Positions 26,103 to 35,923 of a stretch of 64,000 nucleotides of DNA are shown piece after piece. The notes below the pieces were generated by a model, which saw only the letters and a program-made list of their open reading frames with translations, did not search any database and was not told the origin of the DNA. The position numbers were made by a program, and so were the translations under genes. The DNA comes from Porphyrobacter sp. ULC335. GTDB lineage: Bacteria; Pseudomonadota; Alphaproteobacteria; Sphingomonadales; Sphingomonadaceae. The stretch lies in the NCBI RefSeq assembly GCF_025917005.1, contig NZ_CP078091.1, positions 434,001 through 498,000 of the forward strand, written 5' to 3'. Each line of letters begins with the position of its first letter. The stretch's first letter is position 1.

Positions 26103-27173
26103 TCACTCGGCTAACGCCGCCAGCCGCTTGCCTTCGTCCTCGGCGATCAGCGCATCGACCAGCTCGCCCAGCCCCGGTCCGGCGAGCACTTCTTCAAGCT
26201 TGTGCAGCGTCAGCCCGATGCGGTGATCGGTAACGCGGCCCTGGGGGAAGTTGTAGGTGCGGATGCGTTCGGAACGGTCGCCAGAACCGACCATCGCCTT
26301 CCGCGCCTCGGCCTCGGCGCCCTGGGTGGCTTCGCGCTGGGCATCGTAGAGCCGCGTGCGCAGCACCTGCATCGCCTTTTCCTTGTTCTTGTGCTGGCTG
26401 CGCCCGTCCTGACAGGTGACCACGGTGCCCGTCGGCAAGTGCGTGATGCGCACCGCCGAATCCGTGGTGTTGACGTGCTGACCACCTGCTCCGGACGCGC
26501 GGTAGACGTCGATCTTGAGGTCTTTCTCCTCGACCGAGACGTCCACTTCGTCCGGCTCGGGAAGCACCGCCACAGTCGCCGCCGAGGTATGGATGCGTCC
26601 GCCGCTTTCGGTCACGGGGACGCGCTGGACGCGGTGGACCCCGCTTTCGAATTTCAGCTTGGCGAAGACGCCGGTGCCGGTGACGTTGGCGATCACTTCC
26701 TTGAAGCCGCCAATATCGCTGGCGTTGATGCTGACCGCCTCGACCTTCCACCCCTGCTCGGCGGCGTAGCGTTCGTACATGCGGTAGAGATCGGCGGCGA
26801 ACAGCGCGGCCTCATCGCCCCCGGTGCCGGCGCGGATTTCGAGCATCGCGGGCTTGGCGTCCGCGCTGTCACGCGGCAGCAGCGCGATAGCGAGGCGGCG
26901 TTCGAGATCGGGGAGGGTGGCCTTGATCTGGGCGAGCTCGTCCTCGGCCATCGCCTTCATCTCGGGGTCGGCGAGCATTTCGGCCAGCCCCGCCATTTCC
27001 TCGCGCGCCGCCTTCACCTCGGCTGCGATCTTGGCGACGGGTTCGAGTTCCGCATAGTCGCGGGAGGCGCGGACGAAGGCCTCACCCTCCAGCGTGCCCG
27101 AGGCCATGCGCGCTTCCAGCTCCGCAAAGCGGTGCGCGATCTGGTCAAGGCGTTCGGGGGGGATCGCTGTCAA
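26103..27173 (-). CDS. prfA: Peptide chain release factor 1
   Basis: Ends translation at UAA and UAG. It has 356 residues. The peptidyl-hydrolysis GGQ is at 230-232 ([14 protein letters not shown]), and the RF1-type codon-recognition segment with P-V-T is at 186-188. The start overlaps the hisS stop by 4 bases. Because RF1 reads UAG, the amber codon in the HNH gene at 46344 would normally end translation. Confidence 0.98.
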   Translation of the reverse strand: MTAIPPERLDQIAHRFAELEARMASGTLEGEAFVRASRDYAELEPVAKIAAEVKAAREEMAGLAEMLADPEMKAMAEDELAQIKATLPDLERRLAIALLPRDSADAKPAMLEIRAGTGGDEAALFAADLYRMYERYAAEQGWKVEAVSINASDIGGFKEVIANVTGTGVFAKLKFESGVHRVQRVPVTESGGRIHTSAATVAVLPEPDEVDVSVEEKDLKIDVYRASGAGGQHVNTTDSAVRITHLPTGTVVTCQDGRSQHKNKEKAMQVLRTRLYDAQREATQGAEAEARKAMVGSGDRSERIRTYNFPQGRVTDHRIGLTLHKLEEVLAGPGLGELVDALIAEDEGKRLAALAE

Positions 27174-28516
27174 TTTGCGTCATCCAACGCGTCGACGGCG
27201 CCTTCCAGATCGCCCAGCATGGTATCGATTCCGCCGGCATCACGATCCAGCCGCAGTTCCCAGGCACGCTCGACCGACCCTGCGAGGTCGACGGTCGATT
27301 GTTCGCCGGTCGCCAGATTCTTGAATTGCAGCGTGCCCGAAGCAATCTCGTCATCGCCGATGATCATGGCGGCCATAGCTCCAGCCTGATCGGCGCGATT
27401 GAAGCGCTTCTTGACGTTACCGCGCGCAAAAATCTCGGTCGAAAATCCGGATAGACGGAATTCCTGCGCCACTTCGATCGCCTTTAGCAACGCGCCCTCG
27501 TTCATGGGGATTACGGCGATCTCGATGGGCTCTTCGGGCCTCTGTCCGACCAGCATCGCCAGCCGCTCGATTCCCGCAGCCCAGCCCACCGCAGGCGTCG
27601 GCGCGCCGCCGAGCGACTCCATCAGCCCGTCATAACGCCCACCGCCCAGAACCGTGCTCTGGCTGCCCAAGGCTGCCGCCGAAGCACTCCCCTCATCAGG
27701 GATGAATTCAAACGCGGTGTGGCGGTAGTAATCCAGCCCGCGGACAAGGCTTTCGGCCCGCACCCACTTCACGCCCGCCGCATCCAGCCCGCTGGTGACG
27801 GCGGCGAAGAAGGCGCTCGCCTCCTCTGACAGAAACGCGTCGATCTTGGGAGCGTCGGCAAGGAACGGCTTGTCCCTCGGGTCCTTCGAATCGAGGATGC
27901 GCAGCGGATTCTTCTCCAGCCGCTCCTGCGATTCTTCTGACAGCTGGTCCTTCACGGCGCGGAAGTATTCGATCAACGCCGCCCGCCATGCCTCACGGCT
28001 TTCACCATCGCCCAGCGTATTGAGGTGCAGGGTGACATCATGGATGCCAAGCTCGCGCAGCAGCTGATCCGCCATCGCCAGCAGTTCCACATCCGCTTGC
28101 GGCTCACCCGCGCCGATCACTTCGGCGTCGATCTGGTGGAACTGGCGGTAGCGGCCTTTCTGCGGGCGCTCGTAGCGGAACAGGGGGCCGTGGGTGGCGA
28201 CCTTCAGCGGCGCATATTGCTGCCAGCCATTGGTGAGGAAGGCGCGCGCGATCCCGGCGGTGAATTCGGGGCGCAGGGTCAGGCTTTCGCCGCCGCGATC
28301 GTCGAAGGAATACATCTCCTTCGACACGACATCGGTCGTCTCGCCCAGAGAACGGGCGAACACCTCGGTCTTTTCGAAGACCGGCATCTCGACCCGGCGG
28401 AAGCGGTAGAGCCGCCGGACGCGCTCGAACGTCTCGACCACGAAGGCGAAAGCCTCGGCATCGGCGCCGAAGATATCCTGGGTGCCACGGATGGCTTGGG
28501 GTGTCTTCTTGCTCAT
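27170..28516 (-). CDS. hisS: Histidyl-tRNA synthetase
   Basis: Class II aminoacyl-tRNA synthetase charging tRNA-His. It has 448 residues. Motifs are RGTQDIFG at the N terminus, [11 protein letters not shown] (motif 1), [24 protein letters not shown] (motif 2), [15 protein letters not shown] (histidine A box) and [14 protein letters not shown] (motif 3). The C-terminal part is an anticodon-binding fold. It begins the operon hisS-prfA-prmC and is divergent from ppa over a 105-bp gap. Confidence 0.98.
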   Translation of the reverse strand: MSKKTPQAIRGTQDIFGADAEAFAFVVETFERVRRLYRFRRVEMPVFEKTEVFARSLGETTDVVSKEMYSFDDRGGESLTLRPEFTAGIARAFLTNGWQQYAPLKVATHGPLFRYERPQKGRYRQFHQIDAEVIGAGEPQADVELLAMADQLLRELGIHDVTLHLNTLGDGESREAWRAALIEYFRAVKDQLSEESQERLEKNPLRILDSKDPRDKPFLADAPKIDAFLSEEASAFFAAVTSGLDAAGVKWVRAESLVRGLDYYRHTAFEFIPDEGSASAAALGSQSTVLGGGRYDGLMESLGGAPTPAVGWAAGIERLAMLVGQRPEEPIEIAVIPMNEGALLKAIEVAQEFRLSGFSTEIFARGNVKKRFNRADQAGAMAAMIIGDDEIASGTLQFKNLATGEQSTVDLAGSVERAWELRLDRDAGGIDTMLGDLEGAVDALDDAN

Positions 28517-28621
28517 AGGGGTGCGCGATTAGGCTTACACAGGCTCTTTCGCAATCCTGCGGCACGCATTAAGGGGCCGCGCGTTACCTCTCACACCGAT
28601 CATCCGCAAAAGAGAACAATC

Positions 28622-29152
28622 ATGCGCATCGACAAGATCCCCACCGGCGTGAACCCGCCCGACGATCTCAACGTGATCATCGAAGTGCCGGCCGGCGGCG
28701 AGCCGGTGAAGTACGAGTTCGACAAGGAAAGCGGCGCCCTGTTCGTCGATCGTATTCTGCACACGCCGATGCGCTATCCGGCGAACTACGGTTTCGTGCC
28801 GCACACGCTTTCGCCTGATGGCGATCCGCTCGATGCGCTGGTGATCTCGCGCTCGCCCTTCATCCCGGGCTGCGTGGTGCGTGCCCGCCCGATCGGCGTG
28901 CTGAACCTCGAAGACGAGCAGGGCGGCGACGAGAAGCTGATCTGCGTGCCGGTCAACGAGACGTTCCCCTATTATGCCGACGTGGTCGAGACGAGCGATC
29001 TTCCGAACATCATCTTCCAGCAGATCGAGCACTTCTTCACGCACTACAAGGACTTGGAAGCCGAAAAGTGGGTGCGCGTGGGCAAGTGGGGCGACGCTGC
29101 CGAAGCGCGCCAGATCACGATCGAAGCGATCGAAAGATACGCTTCCAAGTAG
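28622..29152 (+). CDS. ppa: Inorganic pyrophosphatase
   Basis: Family I soluble pyrophosphatase, 176 residues, hydrolysing PPi to drive biosynthesis. The active-site motif DGDPLDALV is near 65-73 and the N-terminal ENVIIEVPAGGEPVKYE-like strand is present as DLNVIIEVPAGGEPVKYEFD. Good ribosome-binding region (AAAAGAG) before the ATG. Metal ligands D65, D70 and D102-equivalent positions are kept. Confidence 0.98.
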   Translation: MRIDKIPTGVNPPDDLNVIIEVPAGGEPVKYEFDKESGALFVDRILHTPMRYPANYGFVPHTLSPDGDPLDALVISRSPFIPGCVVRARPIGVLNLEDEQGGDEKLICVPVNETFPYYADVVETSDLPNIIFQQIEHFFTHYKDLEAEKWVRVGKWGDAAEARQITIEAIERYASK

Positions 29153-29157
29153 TGCAG

Positions 29158-29256
29158 TCGCCGCCGCGGCTGCATCCTCAGTGCTGTTCCCGTGGCTGAC
29201 GTCACGGGGCACCTGCGGCTCGCGCGCGTGCGCTCGCGGCCCTGAGAGCCGAACCA
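29158..29256. repeat. Dispersed GC-rich repeat, copy 1
   Basis: Aligns over about 100 bp with 33211-33315, sharing CCTC…GCTGTT, CACCTGCGGCTCG/GCGCCTGCGGCTCG and CTCGCGGCCCT…AGCCG..CCAG blocks. Each copy directly follows a gene (ppa and ctrA). No ORF. Confidence 0.6.
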
Positions 29257-29384
29257 GTGTGAACATTAAAGGGATGCGCTGGCATCGGTTGCCTTGGCAA
29301 CCGCAAGCCCGACCGGGCGACCGCAGCGATGCGGCTTTCAGGCCGCGAGAGCGAGGATTTCGCACGCCGGATGGCGTGCGGGAC

Positions 29385-29762
29385 TCAGAATAGGCTCAAC
29401 AGCATCTTGAAGATCAGAGTGATGCCGAAGGGCAGCCCGATGGCCAGCGCCCACAGCGTTATGGCGTCGCGCTTGAATGCCGGCGCGAAGCCGGGATCCG
29501 CCGCCTGCACGTCATCAAGGCCGGCCCAGCGTTTCTCGAACCAGCGGCACACAGGGATGATCGCCGAAACCAGCACGATCAGCGCCAGATAAGGCAGCGC
29601 GGTCGAGGAGCCCTCTGACAGGGCCTTGACGGTGACGAAGATCTGGAGCGCGGTATAGACCAGCAGGCCATAAGCCACGTGGTCGCTCATCGCCTTGCGC
29701 CAGTCGCGCACCTTGTTGCCGGAAAGTACATGGGCTTTGGCGCGCTTGTCTGAATTCACCAT
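29385..29762 (-). CDS. Small membrane protein, 125 aa
   Basis: A basic N terminus of about 28 residues is followed by three hydrophobic helices (about 30-46, 57-73 and 103-124), with a soluble loop that includes RWFEKRWAGLDDVQ. No family recognised. The gap to ppa holds the GC-rich repeat. Divergent from lptB across 250 bp with no further gene. Confidence 0.75.
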   Translation of the reverse strand: MVNSDKRAKAHVLSGNKVRDWRKAMSDHVAYGLLVYTALQIFVTVKALSEGSSTALPYLALIVLVSAIIPVCRWFEKRWAGLDDVQAADPGFAPAFKRDAITLWALAIGLPFGITLIFKMLLSLF

Positions 29763-30014
29763 ATCTGCCGCTCCCCAACGGTTGATTGCTGATGACGCAG
29801 TATCGCTCAGCCGTCACGGAGTTGCAACATGTCGTGCGCTGCGGTCATAATGTTGCGCCGGACGCATGGGTGCCAATGCAAGTTGCTCAAAACCCACAAG
29901 CAAGCGCAATGGCCCTACCCCTGACCCAGGGTTGCCTCAACACTAAGCAAAAATCCTGCCAAACGCCCAGCAACCCTTTTCTGGCGCTCCAAGGGTGCTA
30001 AAGACGAAATCCTG

Positions 30015-30791
30015 ATGAGCACCACCACCCTTTCCCATGCGCCGAATCCGGCTGCCGTCCAGCCGCTCGGCAGCGGGCTGGAGGTCATCTCGATCGCCAA
30101 GAGCTATGACAAGCGCTCGGTGCTCTCTGACATCTCCCTGACCGTGGCGAAGGGCGAGGTGCTCGGGCTGCTCGGCCCCAACGGCGCGGGCAAGACCACC
30201 TGCTTTTATTCGATCATGGGCTTGGTGAAGCCGGATTCGGGCCGGATCCTGATGGATGGCGAGGATGTGACCAAGCTGCCGATGTATCGCCGTGCGATCC
30301 TCGGCCTCGGTTACCTGCCGCAGGAAACCAGCATTTTCCGCGGCATGACTGTGGAACAGAACATCGCCTGCGTGCTCGAACTGGTCGAGCCCGACAAGGC
30401 CACCCGCGCAAGCGAACTGGAACGCCTGCTCGTGGAATTCGGCCTCACCCGGCTGCGCGAATCGCCGGCGATGGCGCTTTCGGGCGGGGAGCGGCGACGC
30501 TGCGAGATTGCGCGCGCGCTGGCGGCCAAGCCTTCGATCATGCTGCTGGATGAGCCCTTCGCGGGCATTGACCCGCTGTCGATCAGCGACATCCGCGAGT
30601 TGGTGCGCGATCTGAAGGCGCGCGGCATCGGCGTGCTGATCACCGACCACAACGTGCGCGAGACGCTCGATATCGTGGACCGCGCCTGCATCATCTATGG
30701 CGGGCAGGTGCTGTTTGCCGGTTCCCCGCAGGAACTCGTCGCCGACGAGAACGTGCGGCGGCTCTATCTCGGCGAGAGCTTCACGCTCTAG
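30015..30791 (+). CDS. lptB: LPS export ABC transporter ATP-binding protein
   Basis: ATPase that powers extraction of lipopolysaccharide from the inner membrane with LptFG. It has 258 residues, including a 22-residue N-terminal extension. Walker A GPNGAGKTT starts at 54, the signature LSGGERRR at 155, Walker B IMLLDEPF at 175 and the switch His at 212 (TDHNVRETL). Placement directly before rpoN is the classic proteobacterial order and separates it from branched-chain amino-acid transporter ATPases. Confidence 0.95.
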   Translation: MSTTTLSHAPNPAAVQPLGSGLEVISIAKSYDKRSVLSDISLTVAKGEVLGLLGPNGAGKTTCFYSIMGLVKPDSGRILMDGEDVTKLPMYRRAILGLGYLPQETSIFRGMTVEQNIACVLELVEPDKATRASELERLLVEFGLTRLRESPAMALSGGERRRCEIARALAAKPSIMLLDEPFAGIDPLSISDIRELVRDLKARGIGVLITDHNVRETLDIVDRACIIYGGQVLFAGSPQELVADENVRRLYLGESFTL

Positions 30792-30801
30792 GCCCTGAAC
30801 G

Positions 30802-32304
30802 ATGGCGTTAGGTCCCCGCCTTGACCTGAGGCAATCGCAATCGCTGGTGATGACGCCGCAATTGCAGCAGGCGATCAAGCTGCTGGCGGCCTCCAACCTC
30901 GAGATCGAAACCTTCATCGCGGAGGCGCTGGATGCCAATCCGCTGCTCGACACCGGCGGCCCGGCAGACAGCGGCGCAGAGCCCGAGCGGATCGAGCTCG
31001 CCCCCCCGCCGGGTGAGGATGCCCCTGCCGATCAACTGATGCTGGCGGGCGGCGGTGAAGGTGATGCCCCGCTCGACCTCGCCTCTGTCGACCGCGACTG
31101 GGACACCGGCGATGGCGATGCGCGGGGAGCCCGCGATGCCGAATGGGGCGCGGCGGCGTCGGCAGGCGGCGGCGACTTTGACGACATGCCCGACTGGGAG
31201 CAGCTGCGCGCCGCCGAGGTGACGCTGGCTGAGCACCTTGAAGGGCAGATCGGCGCGCTGACGAATGACCCCCGCACCGCTTTCATCGCCCGCCATATCG
31301 TCGGCCTGCTCGACGATGCAGGCTATCTCGGCACGCCGCTCGACGAAGTCGCTGACGATCTGGGTGTCGAATTGTTCGAGGCCGAAGCCGCGCTGACACT
31401 GGTGCAATCGCTTGATCCCTCAGGCGTGGGCGCGCGCAATCTTGCCGAATGCATCGCCATCCAGGCGCGCGAAGCGGACCGCTATGACCCCTGCATGGCG
31501 GCGCTGATCTCCAATCTCGACCTTGTGGCGCGGGGCGAAGTTGATCGCCTCAAGCGCCTGTGCCGCGTCGATGACGAGGATTTCGCCGACATGCTGCGCG
31601 AATTGCGCAGTTACAATCCGCGCCCCGGCCTGGCCTTCGTCCCTTCCGACAGCAGCACCGTGGTGCCGGACATCCTCGTCACCGCCAACGCTGCCGGGGG
31701 CTGGGACATCGCGATCAACGAGGAGACGCTGCCAAAGCTGATCGTCAACCGCGGCTATTTCCTCGAATTGAACGCCGGGGCGGCGAACAAGGAATCGCAG
31801 GGCTGGCTCAAGGAGAAGCTGGCAGACGCGCACTGGCTGATTCGCGCATTGGACCAGCGCCAGAAGACGATCCTGAAGACCGCGGCCGAGATCGTGAAGC
31901 AGCAGGACGGGTTCTTCCGCCGCGGCGTTTCCGAACTGCGCCCGCTCACGCTTCGCGAGGTCGCCGAAAAGATCGAGATGCACGAAAGCACGGTCAGCCG
32001 CGTCACCAGCAACAAATACCTCGCCTGCGCGCGCGGGACGTTCGAGCTGAAATACTTCTTCACCAGCGGGGTTGCCTCCGCCGATGGTGAAGGCGCGTCG
32101 AGCGCGGCGATCAAGGCGCGGATCAAGGCGCTGATCGATGCCGAAACCGCGAAAAACATCCTTTCCGACCAGCAGCTTGCCGAAATGCTCCAGAAAGAGG
32201 GTTTCGACCTTGCCCGGCGCACGGTGGCCAAATACCGCGAGGCGATCGGGCTGGGATCGAGCGCGGAGCGGCGGCGGGCCAAGAAGCTGGCAGGCGCATC
32301 TTAG
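30802..32304 (+). CDS. rpoN: RNA polymerase sigma-54 factor
   Basis: Alternative sigma factor that needs AAA+ activators. It has 500 residues. Region I is Gln/Leu-rich (LRQSQSLVMTPQLQQAIKLLAASNLEIE), followed by an acidic region II (about 50-115), the core-binding region III, a helix-turn-helix (LREVAEKIEMHESTVSRVTSNKYL) and the RpoN box ARRTVAKYRE at about 471-480. It starts 10 bases after lptB. The 204-base gap to ctrA contains the ctrA promoter. Confidence 0.97.
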   Translation: MALGPRLDLRQSQSLVMTPQLQQAIKLLAASNLEIETFIAEALDANPLLDTGGPADSGAEPERIELAPPPGEDAPADQLMLAGGGEGDAPLDLASVDRDWDTGDGDARGARDAEWGAAASAGGGDFDDMPDWEQLRAAEVTLAEHLEGQIGALTNDPRTAFIARHIVGLLDDAGYLGTPLDEVADDLGVELFEAEAALTLVQSLDPSGVGARNLAECIAIQAREADRYDPCMAALISNLDLVARGEVDRLKRLCRVDDEDFADMLRELRSYNPRPGLAFVPSDSSTVVPDILVTANAAGGWDIAINEETLPKLIVNRGYFLELNAGAANKESQGWLKEKLADAHWLIRALDQRQKTILKTAAEIVKQQDGFFRRGVSELRPLTLREVAEKIEMHESTVSRVTSNKYLACARGTFELKYFFTSGVASADGEGASSAAIKARIKALIDAETAKNILSDQQLAEMLQKEGFDLARRTVAKYREAIGLGSSAERRRAKKLAGAS

Positions 32305-32400
32305 TACTTTCGTGGAGGCGACGGCTCCTCCGTAAAGGTCTATCCCAGCGACAGAATTCCCCCACACGGGGGTGTGACTCGAAAGACTCACTCCAAAAAG

Positions 32401-32454
32401 TTAACGACCTAAACTTCTTATTAACCTTTTTTGGTGAGAAGTGGCGTGGTTAAC
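32401..32454. promoter_or_regulatory. ctrA promoter region with CtrA-type half-sites
   Basis: Three TTAAC half-sites (32401-32405, 32421-32425 and 32450-32454) lie upstream of ctrA. TAAA-N7-TTAAC at 32410-32425 is one mismatch from the CtrA consensus TTAA-N7-TTAA. This suggests autoregulation, as is known for ctrA in Caulobacter. Confidence 0.55.
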
Positions 32455-32508
32455 AGACGGCAACCTCTCCTAAGCAGGGGTTACCACGGGGACATACAGG
32501 GGACGAAA

Positions 32509-33204
32509 ATGCGCGTTCTGCTCATCGAAGACGAACCGACCACTGCCAAGGCAATCGAGCTGATGCTCACCACCGAAGGCTTCAATGTCTATTCGACCGA
32601 CCTCGGCGAGGAAGGCCTCGATCTGGGCAAGCTGTATGATTACGACATCATCCTGCTCGATTTGAACCTGCCTGACATGCATGGCTATGACGTGCTCAAG
32701 AAGCTGCGTGTCGCCAAGGTGCAGACCCCGGTGCTGATCCTTTCGGGCATCAGCGAAATGGATTCGAAGATCCGCAGCTTTGGCTTCGGCGCTGACGATT
32801 ACGTCACCAAGCCGTTCCACCGCGAAGAACTGGTCGCCCGCATCTATGCCGTGGTGCGCCGTTCGAAGGGTCACTCGCAGTCGGTCATCCGCACCGGCAA
32901 ACTCGCCGTGAACCTCGACGCCAAAACGGTCGAAGTCGACGGCAGCCGCGTGCACCTGACCGGCAAGGAATATGCGATGCTGGAGCTGCTCTCGCTTCGC
33001 AAGGGCACCACGCTGACCAAGGAAATGTTCCTCAACCACCTCTATGGCGGGATGGACGAGCCCGAACTCAAGATCATCGACGTGTTCATCTGCAAGCTGC
33101 GCAAGAAGCTGTCGCTGGCTTGCGGCGGTGAAAATTACATCGAGACCGTCTGGGGCCGCGGCTATGTCCTGCGCGACGACGAGACGGTGGTCGAAGCGGC
33201 GTAA
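32509..33204 (+). CDS. ctrA: Cell-cycle response regulator CtrA
   Basis: OmpR-type master regulator of the alphaproteobacterial cell cycle, motility and, in some members, replication initiation. It has 231 residues, the length of Caulobacter CtrA. The receiver domain carries the acidic pocket near E8-D9 and phospho-acceptor Asp51 ([10 protein letters not shown]). The DNA-binding domain includes the near-invariant [18 protein letters not shown] and the [20 protein letters not shown] recognition region, matching CtrA at almost every position. I chose the ATG at 32509 over the upstream in-frame start because it gives the family N terminus MRVLLIEDE. Confidence 0.97.
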   Translation: MRVLLIEDEPTTAKAIELMLTTEGFNVYSTDLGEEGLDLGKLYDYDIILLDLNLPDMHGYDVLKKLRVAKVQTPVLILSGISEMDSKIRSFGFGADDYVTKPFHREELVARIYAVVRRSKGHSQSVIRTGKLAVNLDAKTVEVDGSRVHLTGKEYAMLELLSLRKGTTLTKEMFLNHLYGGMDEPELKIIDVFICKLRKKLSLACGGENYIETVWGRGYVLRDDETVVEAA

Positions 33205-33210
33205 TTGATT

Positions 33211-33315
33211 GGGCGCCCGCCTCCGCGGGTGCCTCCTCGGCGCTGTTTCAAGCCCTGCGGGCTTAAGCGCCTGCGGCTCGGCCCCGTGGCCTCGCGGCCC
33301 TTGCGGGCCGGATCA
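33211..33315. repeat. Dispersed GC-rich repeat, copy 2
   Basis: Homologous to 29158-29256. It holds several short hairpins (CCCTGCGGG and GGCCCTTGCGGGCC) and follows the ctrA stop directly. Confidence 0.6.
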
Positions 33316-33336
33316 GATCACTACTGACATTGTAGA

Positions 33337-33360
33337 CGCCCGGAGCCTTGGCTCCGGGCG
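33337..33360. terminator. Terminator hairpin between ctrA and the LuxR-type gene
   Basis: CGCCCGGAGC (33337-33346) pairs perfectly with GCTCCGGGCG (33351-33360) over a 4-base loop. It sits between convergent genes. No long T-run follows on the plus strand. Confidence 0.65.
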
Positions 33361-33369
33361 CTCTGCGTT

Positions 33370-34197
33370 TCAGCCGATGCGGGTGAAGGTTGTGGTCTTG
33401 GGTTCGGGCATTTCACCGTTCGCCCAGATGATCGTCTCGGTCATCGACTTGCCGTCCTTGGCGACGGTATAGACCCGCGTCGAAACCGGCGCGCCATTCT
33501 TGCTCAACGTCATCACCAGCGTGTCCGCAGCCGGGTGGCGCAGCGATACCGTGTCGATGAACGCCATGGTGCCGCTGACGGGAACCGGCACGCCGTCCAC
33601 CTTTGCAGTCGAATCGGCGTGGCGCACCGTGCCGTCCGCGTCCGTGATCTCGACCCGGGTGGTCCATTGTTCACCGCCCACTTGGGCGAATGCGATCTTC
33701 ACGCCTTGCGGACGCTCGTCAGCCGGGATGCGGGCGACATCAAGCGCCCAGCGCCCGACCAGCGGCGAAGTGGCAGCCGACATAGCAGCATGGCTCTGAG
33801 TGGTTGCAGGCTGATGCTGCGTGACAGTGTTGGCGGTAACGGCGAGGCCGAGCGCGGCGGCGGGTAGCAGGATAAGCATGGCAATCTGTCCTTTCGTCCA
33901 TTCGAACCCCGGGTTGCGGGGCCGTGCCGGACTGTCGGCAGAACCATCGCGGCGCGACAGATCAATATTTTCGTCCCAGATTTTCTGGGCGTCCAGCAGA
34001 CGCGCCAATTCGCGGCTGCTGGACGCACCGGTCTTGCGACGAGCAACGCGCAGCCGTTCATTGATGGCGGTTTCGGACCGGCCGAGACTTGCCGCGATCG
34101 ATTTGGTCGTGTGCCCGCTGGCAAGCAGGCGCAGGATTTCCAGCTCGGTGTTGCTGAGGGTCGCGGGCGAACCGGTGAGGGGCTTCGGGATCGACAT
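33370..34197 (-). CDS. Membrane-anchored LuxR-type regulator with extracytoplasmic domain
   Basis: 275 residues. A LuxR/GerE helix-turn-helix at about 12-66 (LSNTELEILRLLASGHTTKSIAASLGRSETAINERL), a membrane helix at about 104-123 and a periplasmic domain of about 150 residues (from LVGRWALDVARIPAD) that looks like a small beta-sandwich or lipocalin-like ligand domain. A one-component sensor that binds DNA while held in the membrane is the likely design. The gene converges on ctrA, with a terminator between them. I do not know its ligand. Confidence 0.82.
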   Translation of the reverse strand: MSIPKPLTGSPATLSNTELEILRLLASGHTTKSIAASLGRSETAINERLRVARRKTGASSSRELARLLDAQKIWDENIDLSRRDGSADSPARPRNPGFEWTKGQIAMLILLPAAALGLAVTANTVTQHQPATTQSHAAMSAATSPLVGRWALDVARIPADERPQGVKIAFAQVGGEQWTTRVEITDADGTVRHADSTAKVDGVPVPVSGTMAFIDTVSLRHPAADTLVMTLSKNGAPVSTRVYTVAKDGKSMTETIIWANGEMPEPKTTTFTRIG

Positions 34198-34322
34198 GGG
34201 CTCAGATCATCACGGGGCCGTCCAAACGTCCAGCACGATTTTTTTGGAAGTGCGGCGGGTGGTGCGTATCGCAGGCGGCCCGCGCTTGATTTGCGGCGGA
34301 GCACCTGCCAAGCGCCCCGCCC

Positions 34323-35063
34323 ATGACAGCGTTCAAGGAAGGCGATCCGACCACCATTGCCCGGCTGTACGGGCGCAGCGTCGGCAAGAAGTTGCGCACC
34401 AAGCAGCAGGGGTTGGTCGACAACCTTCTGCCGAAAATCAGCGTGCCTGCCGAAGGGCCGGTGACGAGCGCCGTGCTGTTTGGTGACGCCCCCGGTCATG
34501 GGCGCCCGCTGCATTTCGAGATCGGCTTCGGCGGGGGTGAGCATCTCGCCTACCGCGCCGATCTGTTGCCCGATCACGGCTTCATCGGTGCAGAACCCTT
34601 CGTCAACGGCGTCGCGCAGGCGCTCACCCATATCGAGGAGCAGCGGCTCGCCAATGTGCGGCTGCATCATGGCGACGCACTGGAGGTGCTGGCGCGCATT
34701 CCCGATGGCGCGCTGACGATGCTCTACCTGCTGCACCCCGATCCCTGGCCCAAGGCCCGCCATGCCAAGCGTCGGATGATGAATGACGGGCCGGTGCGGC
34801 TGATGGCGCAGAAGATGAAGCCCGGGGGCGAGTTCCGCTTCGGCACCGACCACGCGGTGTACCTGCGCCACGCGCTGATGGTGATGCAGCGCCACACCGA
34901 CCTGTTCGAGTGGGTGGTGGAGAAGCCCGCCGACTGGCAGGTGCGCCCCTCAGGCTGGCCCGAGACGCGCTACGAGCACAAGGCGCGGACCGTGTACGGG
35001 CACGAGGTCTGGTACTTCCGGTTCCGGCGCAAAGCTTACTGGCAGGCCCCATCAATCTGTTGA
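34323..35063 (+). CDS. trmB: tRNA (guanine-N7-)-methyltransferase
   Basis: Methylates G46 of tRNA variable loops with SAM. It has 246 residues. The SAM-binding segment is LHFEIGFGGGEHL and the family motif LYLLHPDPWPKARHAKRRMM carries the catalytic Asp. Close to the family C terminus, GHEVWYFRFRRK is intact. Its last 28 bases overlap, tail to tail, the convergent gene at 35036. In many relatives trmB follows metK; here it is separated by 12 kb. Confidence 0.95.
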   Translation: MTAFKEGDPTTIARLYGRSVGKKLRTKQQGLVDNLLPKISVPAEGPVTSAVLFGDAPGHGRPLHFEIGFGGGEHLAYRADLLPDHGFIGAEPFVNGVAQALTHIEEQRLANVRLHHGDALEVLARIPDGALTMLYLLHPDPWPKARHAKRRMMNDGPVRLMAQKMKPGGEFRFGTDHAVYLRHALMVMQRHTDLFEWVVEKPADWQVRPSGWPETRYEHKARTVYGHEVWYFRFRRKAYWQAPSIC

Positions 35064-35728
35064 GCACCGCGATCCGATCGGTACCCGAGTTCCTTCCGCG
35101 GGTCCTTGGCGATCTGGTATCGAAGCAGCGCTTCTGGCCGATCACCTGCCTCAACGATCCATGCAGACATGGGGCCATCGGGCGTATCGACGTCTTCACT
35201 GCCGATCACGCGAACCGTGAACGTGCCGAAGCCTTTGTCGTATTGCCAGAATGGAATTGCGTAACTTCCGCCTTCGGCAAGCGGAAGTGCAGCAAAGGTC
35301 GCGCCCCAAAGATTGCCGTCCCACACAGGGGCCGACAGCGGCTCATCCAGCGTTGTGACGCCATCGGCTGTTTCCTTCGTCCCCTGAATCCGGTTGTTGG
35401 CGTAGGTCACCCTGACGCGGTGCCAGCCACGTTCACTGCGTTCGCGCCCGCGCGCACTTTCCATACGGACGGGCAGCATCGAATCGCGAGCAAGAACGAA
35501 GTGATCGCGCATATCGAACGCACCCCCACCTGCGCTCTGATGAACCACGATGTCCCATACCGGCACCCCACCTTCATCCGAAGCCGTTATGGTCTGACGC
35601 GTCGTCCCGATGCGCGTGTTTCCTGCGGAGATGGAATAACACGCATCCCCCTCCTGAAGGCGCGCTCCCTGCATGTCGGTGTATTCAACTGTGGTTCCGG
35701 CGATGGCTGCGAGAAAAGTCAGAAGCAT
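35036..35728 (-). CDS. Exported hypothetical protein, 230 aa
   Basis: I chose the start MLLTFLAAIAGTTVEY, a short signal peptide, over the longer frame to 35848. The mature part is beta-rich with segments such as GVPVWDIVVHQSAGG, FVLARDSMLPVRMES and GGSYAIPFWQYDKGFGTFTVRV, resembling DUF3108-like periplasmic proteins. Its 3' end overlaps trmB by 28 bases. No functional evidence. Lower GC than neighbours. Confidence 0.7.
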   Translation of the reverse strand: MLLTFLAAIAGTTVEYTDMQGARLQEGDACYSISAGNTRIGTTRQTITASDEGGVPVWDIVVHQSAGGGAFDMRDHFVLARDSMLPVRMESARGRERSERGWHRVRVTYANNRIQGTKETADGVTTLDEPLSAPVWDGNLWGATFAALPLAEGGSYAIPFWQYDKGFGTFTVRVIGSEDVDTPDGPMSAWIVEAGDRPEALLRYQIAKDPRKELGYRSDRGAQQIDGACQ

Positions 35729-35923
35729 GAGAACCGCCTTCTGGTTTGGAGCGAATATTCGGTCAGAAAATTGTCCGAGCGCGCCAGGCGCGGGATTCAT
35801 CTTGAGTATCAAAATGCATCTCGAGCGGGCCACTGGGAACAAAAGCAAGGAACTGGTTCATTTAAGCTCCGAAACTTAGGGGCACCGGGGCACAACGCGG
35901 TCCTTTGAAGGACGGCTGACCGG

